Shown piece by piece: positions 45,151 through 54,818 of a stretch of DNA of 64,000 nucleotides. The translations under genes were made by a program, and so were the position numbers. The notes under the pieces were generated by a model, which worked only from the letters and a program-made list of their open reading frames with translations, was not told where the DNA came from and searched no databases. The number at the start of each line of letters is the position of its first letter. Within the stretch, counting starts at the first letter, position 1. Source of the stretch: Acinetobacter rudis (GTDB lineage Bacteria > Pseudomonadota > Gammaproteobacteria > Pseudomonadales > Moraxellaceae); NCBI RefSeq assembly GCF_031157835.1, contig NZ_JAVIDR010000001.1:352712-416711 (forward strand), written 5' to 3'.

Positions 45151-46575
45151 TTAAAAATGGCTACGCTTTAAATATTGCTGCGCCATAGTTTTTCTGTTGG
45201 CCTTGATTTGTAAATATAAGCCAATAAAAACCAGTAACAATGCTGCAGCACCTGTAGATAGCACCAAAGTCCGATATTGCTCCATAAAACTCATCGCAAC
45301 TAATGCCGCAATAATAAATATGATCACTGCATAGCTCAGCCCAGGAAACAACCACATTTTAAGTTTAATTTCCCGTCCTTCACGCTCCATTTTACGACGT
45401 AGCTTGACCTGTGAAATTGCAATAACCAAGTAAACTAACATGGCAATCATTCCTGTGGTATTCATTAAAATATCCAAAATCTCACGAGGTTTGAGTGCAT
45501 CAAAAAAGTTCATACATGCAATGATGATGGCCATAATACATGAGGCACACACAGCAAATATTGGCATACCATTCGCTCGCGTTTTTTGGAAAATCGCAGA
45601 AGCATCCCCACGTTTTGACAAAGAATATAACATTCGTGAAGCAGTATAATGTCCCGAAACAAAACAGCTACTAACCGAAGTGAGTACCGCAAAGTTCATT
45701 ACCCACTGTGCACCTGGTATACCCAGTGCTTCAAAAGCCCGTCGATATGCACCATAACCTGTTTGACTAAGCAAAGGATCATTCCAAGGGACAATACACA
45801 CAATAAGGAAAATAGAACCAATATAGAAAATACACACTCGCCAAACCACTGAGCGAATTGCGCGCTTGGTTTGTTCAACTGGATTTTTTGATTCAGATGC
45901 CGCAATAGTCACAATCTCGGCACCAAGAAAAGAAAACATTACACCTAATAAAGCAACAATCACAGGCCCAATACCATTGGGCATAAAGCCGCCATGCGCA
46001 GTAATATTGTATAAACCATTTACTTGCGCCAAAGGCCAAAAGTTAAGTAATGCCAGTGTCCCAAGTACAATAAACACCACAATTGCAACGACTTTAATTA
46101 AGGCAAACCAAAATTCAAACTCTCCGTATTTACTCACGTTTAAAAAGTTAATCGCAATCAAGACAAAGGTCATAATAAAGGTATAACTATTGACACTCAG
46201 GATAGGCATCCATTCATGCAAGATTATCCCTGCAATATAGGCTTCCCATGCCATAAGTAGCGTCCAAAACCACCAGTATAACCAGCCAATTGTAAAGCCA
46301 GCCCAGCGTCCAATTGCACGCTCTGCATAGGTTGAAAAAGATCCTGTATCTGGTGAAGTAGCAGCCATTTCACCGAGCATACGCATAATAAAAACCACCA
46401 AGATCCCACCCGCCAAATAAGCCAACATCGCTGCTGGACCTGCTTCAGCAATAATACTGCCAGAGCCTACAAATAATGCTGCACCAATCACGCCAGCAAT
46501 TGACATCATGGTCAAATGCCGAGTTTTTAAAGCGGTACTCAGTTCGTTTGAAGATTGTTGTTGGTTTATTTGCAT
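45151..46575 (-). CDS. gabP: GABA permease GabP-like
   Basis: 474 aa, twelve predicted membrane helices, amino-acid transporter (AAT/APC) family. The N-terminal LKTRHLTMMSIAGVIGAALFVGSG and later FFVGAE-type FSFLGAEIVTIAASESKNP match GabP/AnsP permeases. It imports GABA by proton symport if correctly assigned. Convergent with the MocR gene (12-bp gap). Confidence 0.82.
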   Translation of the reverse strand: MQINQQQSSNELSTALKTRHLTMMSIAGVIGAALFVGSGSIIAEAGPAAMLAYLAGGILVVFIMRMLGEMAATSPDTGSFSTYAERAIGRWAGFTIGWLYWWFWTLLMAWEAYIAGIILHEWMPILSVNSYTFIMTFVLIAINFLNVSKYGEFEFWFALIKVVAIVVFIVLGTLALLNFWPLAQVNGLYNITAHGGFMPNGIGPVIVALLGVMFSFLGAEIVTIAASESKNPVEQTKRAIRSVVWRVCIFYIGSIFLIVCIVPWNDPLLSQTGYGAYRRAFEALGIPGAQWVMNFAVLTSVSSCFVSGHYTASRMLYSLSKRGDASAIFQKTRANGMPIFAVCASCIMAIIIACMNFFDALKPREILDILMNTTGMIAMLVYLVIAISQVKLRRKMEREGREIKLKMWLFPGLSYAVIIFIIAALVAMSFMEQYRTLVLSTGAAALLLVFIGLYLQIKANRKTMAQQYLKRSHF

Positions 46576-46913
46576 AGTAAATTCATTCCATGAATAACCA
46601 CGATTAACTGCATATAGAACAAAAGTTAATAATTAAAGCGCAGTCGTAACTACACTTGAAATTCAATATTATCTTCAGCTCTATCCTGTCGCTTACAGTT
46701 AAATATTGATCTCCATATGCTATGGAGCGTGTTTTTTTAAATAAATGTTTTTTAAATCTCGATTAATGTCGCCTGTTTATGCTCGATAAACGAGTACCAA
46801 TTATTGTTTAAGAGATAGAGCCAATGTTTAATAATTAATCTACGTATCAATATTTAAAAAATGAAAAATGAGCAATGCATTCAGATGCTCATAAGAAAAA
46901 TAGTTTTATAGGC
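46576..46913. other. gabP upstream region (non-coding)
   Basis: No gene. It holds the palindrome CTCCATA-TGC-TATGGAG (46711-46727), followed on the plus strand by a T run, 136 bp upstream of the gabP start. It could be an operator for the MocR regulator or a terminator for stray plus-strand transcription. Confidence 0.45.
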
Positions 46914-46942
46914 ATAAAAAAAGACCCCTTAAGGGGCCTTTT
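46914..46942 (-). terminator. Terminator of glyA
   Basis: On the minus strand, GGCCCCTTAAGGGGTC-type stem followed by seven Ts, 30 bases after the glyA stop. Confidence 0.9.
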
Positions 46943-46971
46943 CTGCACAGTTAATTAAGTTAGTGACTTAA

Positions 46972-48225
46972 TTAAGCTGCATATACTGGGTGTTTTGCAC
47001 AAACAACAGCAACTTTCGCTTTAACAGCTTCAATAACTGCTTCATCACCTTTGCTATCTAGAATGTCAGCAATCCAGTTTGCAAGTTCAGTAACTTCTGC
47101 TTCACCAAAACCACGTGTAGTAACTGCTGGTGTACCAATACGAACACCAGATGTTACGAATGGAGAGCGTGGGTCATTTGGAACAGAGTTTTTGTTCACA
47201 GTAATATGAGCAGCACCTAACCAAGCATCAGCATCTTTACCAGTAATGTCTTGTTTAATCAAAGACAATAGGAATAAGTGGTTTTCAGTACCACCAGATA
47301 CCACATCATAACCACGTTCGATGAAAACTTTTGCCATAGCTTTAGCATTTTTAACAACTTGTTGTTGATATGCTTTGTACTCAGGTGACATTGCTTCTTT
47401 AAAACAAATTGCTTTAGCTGCAACAGCATGTACCAAAGGACCACCTTGGTTACCAGGGAATACAGCTGATTGAAGTTTTTTCTCAATTTCTTCGTTTGCT
47501 TTCGCCAAGATTAAACCTGAACGTGGACCACGCAAAGTTTTGTGTGTAGTCGTTGTTGTTACGTCAGCAATTTGTACTGGGCTTGGATATACACCAGCAG
47601 CAACCAAACCAGCAACGTGTGCCATATCTACGAATAAATATGCACCTACTTTGTCCGCGATATCACGGAAACGTTGCCAATCAACAACTTGGCTATATGC
47701 TGAGAAACCAGCAACGATCATGCGAGGTTTATGTTCTAATGCTAAACGTTCAACTTCTTCGTAATCGATCTCACCAGTTTCTGGGTTTAGACCATATTGA
47801 ACAGCATTATATGTTTTACCTGAGAAGCTTACTTTAGCACCATGAGTCAAGTGACCACCATGAGCCAAACTCATACCCAGTACAGTATCTCCTGGGTTAA
47901 GAAGCGCTAAGTAAACAGCAGAGTTAGCTTGTGAGCCGGCATGTGGTTGAACGTTTGCATAGTCAGCACCAAACAACGCTTTAGCACGATCAATTGCTAA
48001 TTGTTCAATGATGTCTACATATTCGCAACCGCCATAATAGCGTTTGCCAGGATAGCCTTCGGCATATTTGTTGGTGAGCTTAGAACCTTGTGCTTCCATT
48101 ACAGCTGGAGAACAGTAGTTTTCAGAAGCAATAAGCTCAATATGCGCTTCTTGGCGTGCATCTTCAGCAGAGATTGCTTGAGCTAATTCTGGGTCAAATT
48201 CAGAAATAGAGATATTGGCAAACAT
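46972..48225 (-). CDS. glyA: Serine hydroxymethyltransferase
   Basis: 417 aa, PLP enzyme interconverting serine and glycine with tetrahydrofolate, the main source of one-carbon units. K229 in [13 protein letters not shown] binds [18 protein letters not shown] and [11 protein letters not shown] are conserved. The start is the ATG at 48225 ([11 protein letters not shown]); an upstream in-frame start is less family-like. Monocistronic, with its own terminator. Confidence 0.96.
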   Translation of the reverse strand: MFANISISEFDPELAQAISAEDARQEAHIELIASENYCSPAVMEAQGSKLTNKYAEGYPGKRYYGGCEYVDIIEQLAIDRAKALFGADYANVQPHAGSQANSAVYLALLNPGDTVLGMSLAHGGHLTHGAKVSFSGKTYNAVQYGLNPETGEIDYEEVERLALEHKPRMIVAGFSAYSQVVDWQRFRDIADKVGAYLFVDMAHVAGLVAAGVYPSPVQIADVTTTTTHKTLRGPRSGLILAKANEEIEKKLQSAVFPGNQGGPLVHAVAAKAICFKEAMSPEYKAYQQQVVKNAKAMAKVFIERGYDVVSGGTENHLFLLSLIKQDITGKDADAWLGAAHITVNKNSVPNDPRSPFVTSGVRIGTPAVTTRGFGEAEVTELANWIADILDSKGDEAVIEAVKAKVAVVCAKHPVYAA

Positions 48226-48523
48226 TAGCGAAATCCTAATTATCAAAGGCGGTTAAGCCGTGCTCAGTTTGGCCGACATTGTAACACGAAGTTATGCATT
48301 AAGCAGAATGAACTTTACTCAATATTCAACAAAAATTATCCAATGCTCCGATTTAACTCAAAAAGGGAGTAAATAAGACTAATCTAGTGATTATTGACAA
48401 GTTTTCAAATCAAAATAAATAGCGCAATAAAAACATTTTGTTTACGTAAGCAACAAGCCGCTGGGCAATATTTGTATGGAATCGGCAGTTCAGGTAAATT
48501 GAGCGTATACAACCCCCTTATTG

Positions 48524-49231
48524 ATGATTATGCACGCACTCATTTTAGATACTGAAACACACACGCTCAACGGTTTACCTATCGAAATTGCTTACGCACC
48601 AGTGAGCATCGCAAATGCGAAGTTAAGTTTAGATCGTAATCAAATGTATGATCAGCTGTTCAGTATTGGCCACGAAAAAATTTCCTATGCTGCTATGGCA
48701 GTACACCACATCTTAGAAAGCGACCTTGTTGGTCAACCAGACTACTCTAGCTTTACCCTACCCAGTGAAACACAATACATCATTGGGCATAATGTAGATT
48801 ACGATATTCGAACCATTGAAAAATGTGGAATAGACTGTAGCAATATTAAAGCCATATGTACGCTAGCCTTAGCACGTCGTGTTTGGCCTGACGCAGAAGC
48901 TCATAATATTTCTGCATTAATTTATCAAATTAGCCAAGGGAGCAGTAAAGCACGAGACATGCTTAAAGGTGCTCACCGCGCTGATGCTGATATTATTTTA
49001 ACTGCAAATATTTTGCTGCATATTGTGCATCAACTTAATATTCAATCGATGGAACAGTTATTTATTGCCTCAGAAGATGCACGTATTCCTCGTACATTAA
49101 ACTTTGGTAAACATCGTGGTAGTTTAATTACCGATCTCCCAGCAGACTATATTCAATGGTTACTTCGTCAAGAAGACCTCGATGTCTATTTACGCAAAGC
49201 ACTAGAAAATACTGCACTAAAAACTGTGTAA
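48524..49231 (+). CDS. 3'-5' exonuclease, ExoX-like with DUF3820 tail
   Basis: About 235 aa. A DEDDh-type exonuclease domain begins at once (ILDTETHTLNG with the DxE motif; IIGHNVDYDIRT; HRADADI with the final H..D). The C-terminus (RTLNFGKHRGSLITDLPADYIQWLLRQ) is the DUF3820/putative quorum-sensing-regulated tail found on ExoX-like proteins. Likely DNA repair or turnover. Starts at 48524 or 48530 are both possible. Confidence 0.85.
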   Translation: MIMHALILDTETHTLNGLPIEIAYAPVSIANAKLSLDRNQMYDQLFSIGHEKISYAAMAVHHILESDLVGQPDYSSFTLPSETQYIIGHNVDYDIRTIEKCGIDCSNIKAICTLALARRVWPDAEAHNISALIYQISQGSSKARDMLKGAHRADADIILTANILLHIVHQLNIQSMEQLFIASEDARIPRTLNFGKHRGSLITDLPADYIQWLLRQEDLDVYLRKALENTALKTV

Positions 49232-49335
49232 ATATTCAAAATTAATAATGACTTAGAGATCAGCCTAAAGTCTAATGGTACAAGTCAATAAAATACGTTG
49301 TAATGGCATTTCATTTAGTTGTACCTTGAACATTT

Positions 49336-49360
49336 AACCCACCTTGGTGGGTTTTTTTTT
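49336..49360 (+). terminator. Terminator of the exonuclease gene
   Basis: AACCCACC / GGTGGGTT hairpin with a TT centre and a nine-base T run. Confidence 0.9.
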
Positions 49361-49364
49361 GTGT

Positions 49365-49697
49365 TCAGCTTGCAAAAGTAGCAAGATAAATACAGAACAT
49401 ACTCATAACAAAAATAACAGCAATAAACCGCTGGGCCTGATAGCTCAAAATAAACATTACAATGAGTGCAGCAAGCGTTACGCTGCCCAAATAAGTTGTA
49501 ATACCAACAGAAAGATCAAAATGTTTAATGCACATCAGCAAACTTAATAACAATTCCAAACAGCCAATTCCACGAAGTGCAAAAATATTGAACTGACTTA
49601 AACTCACTGAAAACAAAGCCTGTTGGTGTTTTTCCATTGAGCAAACCATACACCCCAATGCCAACAACAATCGCCCCCAAATAAACCAAATAAACAT
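49365..49697 (-). CDS. DUF3325-like membrane protein of siderophore cluster
   Basis: 110 aa with three or four hydrophobic helices (GRLLLALGCMVCSM, RGIGCLELLLSLLMC, LAALIVMFILSY). Small membrane proteins of this type follow PepSY proteins in TonB receptor clusters of proteobacteria (DUF3325). The ATG at 49697 overlaps the stop of the PepSY gene as TGATG, so the two are coupled. Function in iron release is suspected from context. Confidence 0.7.
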   Translation of the reverse strand: MFIWFIWGRLLLALGCMVCSMEKHQQALFSVSLSQFNIFALRGIGCLELLLSLLMCIKHFDLSVGITTYLGSVTLAALIVMFILSYQAQRFIAVIFVMSMFCIYLATFAS

Positions 49698-51379
49698 CAA
49701 ATTTGCTCCTTTTCAGTAGGCTGTACTGGAGCTGAAGCGCGTACATGTCGTTTAGCTTTAGGCTGTGATGGGTTTTTATTGTTTTTGATGTGGTAAAAAA
49801 TGAATATCACAATACAAGCAAATATCATGGCGCCAATATCTATAGCGGCAACGGCTGTTTGCCCCAAAAACAAGCTCTCCCAAAGTGGCATGCCACCAGT
49901 CAATGCATTAACGACTGGAAGTAGCACAAATAACCCAGCTAATAAACCCAACTGTTCAAGCCAAGCTTGCCTGTGCGTACGCAAAGCAGCATGAATAAAA
50001 CTAAGCAACCATATGGTAAAAAATGTATAAATTTCCAAATCACGGCGATTTGCAATTGAGTCTGGAATCAAACGTGCCGCATATAAATAACTCACACAAG
50101 CCAAAACTAAACCCACAATTACTGCAACATTACAACATTGCATTAATTTTAATCCCCAAGGGCTATTTTTTGCTTTATTCATCCCTTGTTTTTTAACCAC
50201 CCAAAGCACTTGACCTGAAGCAATCATGACTAGTCCCATTAGACCAGAAAAGAACAATAAAGCTCTTAAAACCATATCGCTACCACTCGCACGATGTAAA
50301 GCCAACATCAAGTTATAAATCGAAGCTGCTACTGGTGTTTGCATGGTTATTTGGATAGGTTGCCCGGTTACCAGATTAAATTTTTGAAACGGTACTGACT
50401 TCATTTTAGATAGGCTGTCACCATATCTTGCTCTAAACTCGACTTGTGCCTGTGCTGTATTTGGACTTTCAATAATAATCATTGCAACAGGATTGTCTTT
50501 CCACTGTTTTTGTACAGTCGCGAGTAAGGGCTTAAGCTGAGGCAAACTGTTAACAGTAGGCTGAGCACGGGCAAATAATGAGTGATCCCTCTGCCCTCGT
50601 GATTGCTCCAATTTCGAAACTAAAGCGCTAGAAGTACTGATCTGCTCATGCTGCAAGGCAGTGATAAATTGTGATTTTCCTTGAGGATAAACACGTTCAA
50701 TTGTCCAAGGCATTAAGGTATAAATAAGCAATAATAGCCCACTAAAACTGATCATGAGTTGGAATGGAATACTATAAACAGCTGTAATATTGTGCCCATC
50801 CAACCAGCTTCTTAGCCCTTTACCACGACGAAATACAAAAAACTCTTTGAAGATTTTTTTATGGATCACGATTCCACTAATCAAAGCAACCAACATAAAT
50901 AACGTCGCAATACCAACAATCCAACGCCCTAAGCTATGCGGTAAGCCATATAATTGAAAATGTAAAACTGAAATAAACTCAGCACCAGCAGTGTTCTTTG
51001 TGGTTAATTTCTGCCCTGTTGATGCATCTAAAAAAGTTTGTTTAGGTTTTTCATGGCCAATCAAATGTTGCCCATAAGCCAATGTACTGACATTAATCGT
51101 TGGTTGAGCAGTATTCGCCAACTTAATCTGCCAAGTTCCAGCATGTGGTGCTGTTCGATTCAGATAACTTAATGCAAAATCTAATTGCTGTTGCTCAGTG
51201 GTATACGGTAGAGACTGATGTAACTCTGGTTGTAACCAAAGATTAAGATGCTTCTGATAAAAACTTAAACTGCCAGTGCAAAAAATCACATATAACAGAC
51301 AACCTGCTAAAATCCCCAACCAGCCATGTAACCAAGACATTGCCTGACGTGCCGTTTCTTTTTTCCCATCAATACGCAT
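49697..51379 (-). CDS. PepSY-associated membrane protein
   Basis: 560 aa, PepSY-TM family: N-terminal helix WLHGWLGILAGCLLYVIFC, large periplasmic loop with FLDASTGQKL (PepSY-like), second helix region LHFQLYGLPHSLGRWIVG, and four further helices at the C-terminus. Such proteins act with siderophore receptors, possibly as ferric-siderophore reductases in the inner membrane. Start ATG at 51379, 8 bp after the DUF3649 gene. The C-terminal tail is Lys/Pro-rich (NPSQPKAKRHVRASAPV). Confidence 0.82.
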   Translation of the reverse strand: MRIDGKKETARQAMSWLHGWLGILAGCLLYVIFCTGSLSFYQKHLNLWLQPELHQSLPYTTEQQQLDFALSYLNRTAPHAGTWQIKLANTAQPTINVSTLAYGQHLIGHEKPKQTFLDASTGQKLTTKNTAGAEFISVLHFQLYGLPHSLGRWIVGIATLFMLVALISGIVIHKKIFKEFFVFRRGKGLRSWLDGHNITAVYSIPFQLMISFSGLLLLIYTLMPWTIERVYPQGKSQFITALQHEQISTSSALVSKLEQSRGQRDHSLFARAQPTVNSLPQLKPLLATVQKQWKDNPVAMIIIESPNTAQAQVEFRARYGDSLSKMKSVPFQKFNLVTGQPIQITMQTPVAASIYNLMLALHRASGSDMVLRALLFFSGLMGLVMIASGQVLWVVKKQGMNKAKNSPWGLKLMQCCNVAVIVGLVLACVSYLYAARLIPDSIANRRDLEIYTFFTIWLLSFIHAALRTHRQAWLEQLGLLAGLFVLLPVVNALTGGMPLWESLFLGQTAVAAIDIGAMIFACIVIFIFYHIKNNKNPSQPKAKRHVRASAPVQPTEKEQI

Positions 51380-51387
51380 GATTATTC

Positions 51388-51714
51388 TTAGCCTTGTATG
51401 ATGAGTAAGCAAGCATAAAAAACTGCACTCGGTACTACCACCAAAAGTGCCGCATAACTACTAGATCGGCTAATAAATACCACCATAAAAGTGATCACGT
51501 GTACAACAAACGCTAACATCGTGGCTGCCAATACGGTACTTGCCAAGACTGGTTGACATAGCTCTAACACATAGAGGGCACTGACTGTAGCTAATACATA
51601 TCCTCCAAGTAGTGCAATAATAAAGCGATACAGTACCGTTAAACGATATTTTAGTAACAAGAAGCGTGCTGAAGTTTGTGTTCTTTCAGATTTAAAAATT
51701 TGTGAAACAGACAT
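51388..51714 (-). CDS. DUF3649-like membrane protein
   Basis: 108 aa with three hydrophobic helices (LYRFIIALLGGYVLA, LAATMLAFVVHVITFMVV, YAALLVVVPSAVFYACLL). It matches the small membrane protein (DUF3649, sometimes called iron transporter) that lies between the TonB-dependent receptor and the PepSY gene in many clusters. Confidence 0.75.
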   Translation of the reverse strand: MSVSQIFKSERTQTSARFLLLKYRLTVLYRFIIALLGGYVLATVSALYVLELCQPVLASTVLAATMLAFVVHVITFMVVFISRSSSYAALLVVVPSAVFYACLLIIQG

Positions 51715-51738
51715 TTTTTATCTCATTTTTATTCATAC

Positions 51739-51777
51739 TCAATTGCATGACTACATCTATATAGTCATGACAATTGA
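51739..51777 (-). repeat. Long imperfect hairpin between receptor and downstream genes
   Basis: CATGACTA (51746-51753) pairs with TAGTCATG (51762-51769), extended outward by TCAATTG and CAATTGA across a one-base bulge. No T run follows on the minus strand, so it is more likely an mRNA-stabilising or attenuating structure after the receptor gene than a full terminator. Confidence 0.6.
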
Positions 51778-51814
51778 TTTATTTATGGTCAAATTAAAAA
51801 CTGTATCAGTTCAC

Positions 51815-54010
51815 TTAAAACTGATAACTGTAAGACAAGACATAATTTCGAGGTTCTGCAAAAGTTGCATTATCAACATTAAGACGATATTTAACATTAG
51901 CTATATTATTGATATTAAAAGAAATTGAATGATTGTGTTGATTATTGTATTTCAACATTAGATCCGTCACTAAATATGATTTTTGCTTAGAAGCATTCAC
52001 CGCAGCCATAGATTTTGCAGTGGCATTTATGATGTCGCTTTGCCATCTTAAATTTGCTCCCACTTTCCACGGTGCAAAGTGTGCAGGGAGTTGATATAAA
52101 GTATGTAGTTTTAATATCTGCTTCGGCTGATCAAGTTGAATTTTTTTAGAATTTTCTTTTGTTGTTGCATAAGTATAAGCTGTACTTAGCTGCCAATCAG
52201 GAGTTAACTGCCCCACCAACTCTACTTCATAACCTTTTGTTTTTGCACCTCGTACCGCACGATAATAGCGTTCGTTTGCAGTAGAAATACCGGTATATTC
52301 TGCTTTATTGTCAATCATTGACTTAAAGTAGGCCATGCTCATTTGCAAAGTATCATCATAAAAACTGCCTTTGAGCCCTAACTCATAATGATGCCCTTGC
52401 AAAGGATCTAAAAACTTTTCAAGTATATCTTTCTTATTTTGTGGCAGAAAAACATTGCTATAACTCACGTAAGCACTTAGATCAGATCGAAGATCATAGA
52501 GTAAGCCAGCATAAGGTGTCACAATACCGTGTCCGGTATATTGACGGTTAATCTTATTGTTTTTTATAGAGGCAATTTCATAATTTGAACTGCGAGCGCC
52601 CAAAACGAAGTGTGTTTTTTCTAATACATTTAAACGTGTTGCAACATAAGCACTATATTGATTGGTGTTTGTTAAGTTAAAGGTTTTATTGGCTGTGAAT
52701 AAATCTGCTGGACGAGCAATTTCACCATTCCAATGTGCCAATTCAACCCAGTCTTTACCAACAGTGTAGCTATAATGATCTTTAGATTGAGTATGTTGAT
52801 AACTTGCCCCCAATACTAAATCTAAATTAGCTGCACGATGTAAATCTATAATGCCAGCAAGATAACTATCAATGCCATGTATGGCCATATCAAACTGCTT
52901 TGAACCAGCTGAGACACGCCCTTTACCCGCTTTAAAATCAACGTTTTTATCAGGAAAACCTACAACACCCCAAATACCATCTGTTTTTTGTTGTAAGTAG
53001 TTATAGTTAAAAAATACATTCCATTGATCATTAATTTTATGCTTTGTATTTATGAACGCATTATAGGTATCTGTATCGGTATAGGTCCAATTCGGTGCCG
53101 AATTATAAAACCAAGCATGATCATACTGAATATTATTCGCAAATAACGCTGTACCATGTACGCTTAAACCATGTACAGCACTACGCTGATACATTAGTCC
53201 AGTGTCAACTGTAGTCTGCGAATTGGGATCAAAACCTAGCGTAGCGTAAAACACAGCATTGTTTTGTTCACCACGAGACATAAACGAATGATGATCCAAA
53301 TAAGACAATACGGTACGCCCACGTAAACTCCCAGCATCATTTAAAGGTGTCTGGGCATCTAAACCGTATTTAAGTCCTGCATACTTATGCTCAAAATTAC
53401 GACTGCTTAAACTAAATCGTGCAATTGTTTCAGAAGCTGTAGCTAATTTACGTTTAAAATCAACTGTTGCACTAGGATAGCCAGCTCCCGTGCTCAAACC
53501 AGTCGCCCCTTTTACTACCGTTAAGCTTTCATAAATACTCGGATCAAGTTTAGACAAATTTAAGCCACTGTGTCCTTCAATCGCAGCAGAACTCATCACA
53601 CCATCCATAGAATAGTTGTTGATCTGAGAACCGCGCGCATAAATACTGCTATATTCTCCACCAACACCCATGGCCCCTGGTGCACCTAAGCGCCGTATCG
53701 ACAACCCAGAAACTTGGTTTAATACCTCACCGACACTACTCAATTGTTGGTTATCTATTTGTACCGCATTTACCACACTGACAGTTTGAGGGGTATCTTT
53801 TAAAGCCAATTTAAGTTTAGTGGCTGTATTGGAATTGTGTTGGGTATAACTCGTATCATCACGCTGAGCATGCAATTGAATCACAGGCAATTGAATGCTT
53901 TCTGCTGCATAAGCCAGCGCATATGTACTCAAACAAGAAGTTGACATCAAGCCTATAGATATGGCGAGTTGGCTCAGTTTAAAAACCGTATGATTAGAAA
54001 AATCACTCAT
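51815..54010 (-). CDS. TonB-dependent siderophore receptor
   Basis: 731 aa outer-membrane receptor for an iron-siderophore complex. A signal peptide (ISIGLMSTSCLSTYALAYA) is followed by the TonB-box region, the plug domain (DTPQTVSVVNAVQIDNQQL, LNQVSGLSIRRLGAPG) and a barrel ending in NYVLSYSYQF. The plug contains the secretin-like signature IYESLTVVKGATGLSTGAG. The siderophore is unknown. Start chosen at ATG 54010; GTG 54022 is also in frame. I saw no clear Fur box upstream. Confidence 0.92.
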   Translation of the reverse strand: MSDFSNHTVFKLSQLAISIGLMSTSCLSTYALAYAAESIQLPVIQLHAQRDDTSYTQHNSNTATKLKLALKDTPQTVSVVNAVQIDNQQLSSVGEVLNQVSGLSIRRLGAPGAMGVGGEYSSIYARGSQINNYSMDGVMSSAAIEGHSGLNLSKLDPSIYESLTVVKGATGLSTGAGYPSATVDFKRKLATASETIARFSLSSRNFEHKYAGLKYGLDAQTPLNDAGSLRGRTVLSYLDHHSFMSRGEQNNAVFYATLGFDPNSQTTVDTGLMYQRSAVHGLSVHGTALFANNIQYDHAWFYNSAPNWTYTDTDTYNAFINTKHKINDQWNVFFNYNYLQQKTDGIWGVVGFPDKNVDFKAGKGRVSAGSKQFDMAIHGIDSYLAGIIDLHRAANLDLVLGASYQHTQSKDHYSYTVGKDWVELAHWNGEIARPADLFTANKTFNLTNTNQYSAYVATRLNVLEKTHFVLGARSSNYEIASIKNNKINRQYTGHGIVTPYAGLLYDLRSDLSAYVSYSNVFLPQNKKDILEKFLDPLQGHHYELGLKGSFYDDTLQMSMAYFKSMIDNKAEYTGISTANERYYRAVRGAKTKGYEVELVGQLTPDWQLSTAYTYATTKENSKKIQLDQPKQILKLHTLYQLPAHFAPWKVGANLRWQSDIINATAKSMAAVNASKQKSYLVTDLMLKYNNQHNHSISFNINNIANVKYRLNVDNATFAEPRNYVLSYSYQF

Positions 54011-54084
54011 TTTATTTTCCACAATATGCGTTCGTACAGAGGCATTTCAAATACCCCCATTATTTTGTTTTTTATTTTTTCTAT

Positions 54085-54507
54085 TTAATACAAACTATTA
54101 AAACGTGGTAATGGCTGTCGGCTTGATAAAACCAAAGCATAACGTTTTAAAGCAAAATAGATTTGTTGAAATATCACTTTTAATCCAAGCATTTGTACAT
54201 GTAATTGTTTTAAAATAGTCGATACATGATGGAAAAAATTGAACCCCAAATAACCAGTCACACTGTAATAAAGTGGATTAGTCATATTGAAGCACTGCTT
54301 AGATAACACCCCCAATTTATATTGTTGGAAGGAATGCCCCTGCCGATTCACCAATTCTGTTACTTGTTCATTTTGTTTTAATACCATTTGTAATGTTGTA
54401 TGGTTCGGCAAAAGAGAAGAAAAGAACATGTTGCTTGATATTAATTGTAAAAATATTGTTATTTTTAAAAGCATTACACATAAGGCATGCGAAACATTGA
54501 CACTCAA
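54085..54507 (-). CDS. Hypothetical protein upstream of the receptor
   Basis: A 140-residue frame with a hydrophobic N-terminus (LCVMLLKITIFLQLISS) and a helical remainder rich in Gln and Phe. No domain recognised. It is codirectional with the receptor, 74 bp upstream. Composition is plausible for a real protein, possibly a small exported or membrane partner, but I cannot exclude a chance frame. Confidence 0.45.
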   Translation of the reverse strand: MSVNVSHALCVMLLKITIFLQLISSNMFFSSLLPNHTTLQMVLKQNEQVTELVNRQGHSFQQYKLGVLSKQCFNMTNPLYYSVTGYLGFNFFHHVSTILKQLHVQMLGLKVIFQQIYFALKRYALVLSSRQPLPRFNSLY

Positions 54508-54767
54508 GAGAAACTCTTCAAATTACTTATTATGTAAATATAGTAACATATAAACCATTATTTATTACAAAAATTTAACAATGTAGCAAATTTATCGAAG
54601 CAATCAGCGCCAATATTAAGTAAAAATAAAGTAAACTCTTTAAATTCCTTCAGATTAATAACAGAATGTAATGTGTTTAATTGATTAAAATTCAAACAAA
54701 ATACTTTATTATTCAACTGATTTAGAGTTAAAGATCTCGATGCTAAAGTAAGACAAGTATTCAAATA
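54508..54767. other. AT-rich intergenic region
   Basis: Between the hypothetical gene and ftsK. A 68-codon minus-strand frame (54558-54764) lacks support. It should contain the promoter of the receptor operon. Confidence 0.4.
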
Positions 54768-54798
54768 AAAAAAACCATGTGCTTATACATGGTTTTTT
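54768..54798 (-). terminator. Terminator of ftsK
   Basis: AAAACCATGT / ACATGGTTTT stem with A/T runs on both sides, 21 bases beyond the ftsK stop; potentially bidirectional. Confidence 0.85.
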
Positions 54799-54818
54799 AT
54801 AACAGCTATTTTAATAAA

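Noticed and set aside
48226..48523. Riboswitch upstream of glyA
   Set aside because: No glycine- or folate-type conserved core seen; only AT-rich promoter sequence.
54011..54084. Fur box before the siderophore receptor
   Set aside because: I searched for a GATAATGATAATCATTATC-like site and saw none good enough to report.
54558..54764. 68-codon minus-strand frame
   Set aside because: Leu/Asn-rich frame in AT-rich DNA, with no recognised domain and no clear ribosome-binding site.
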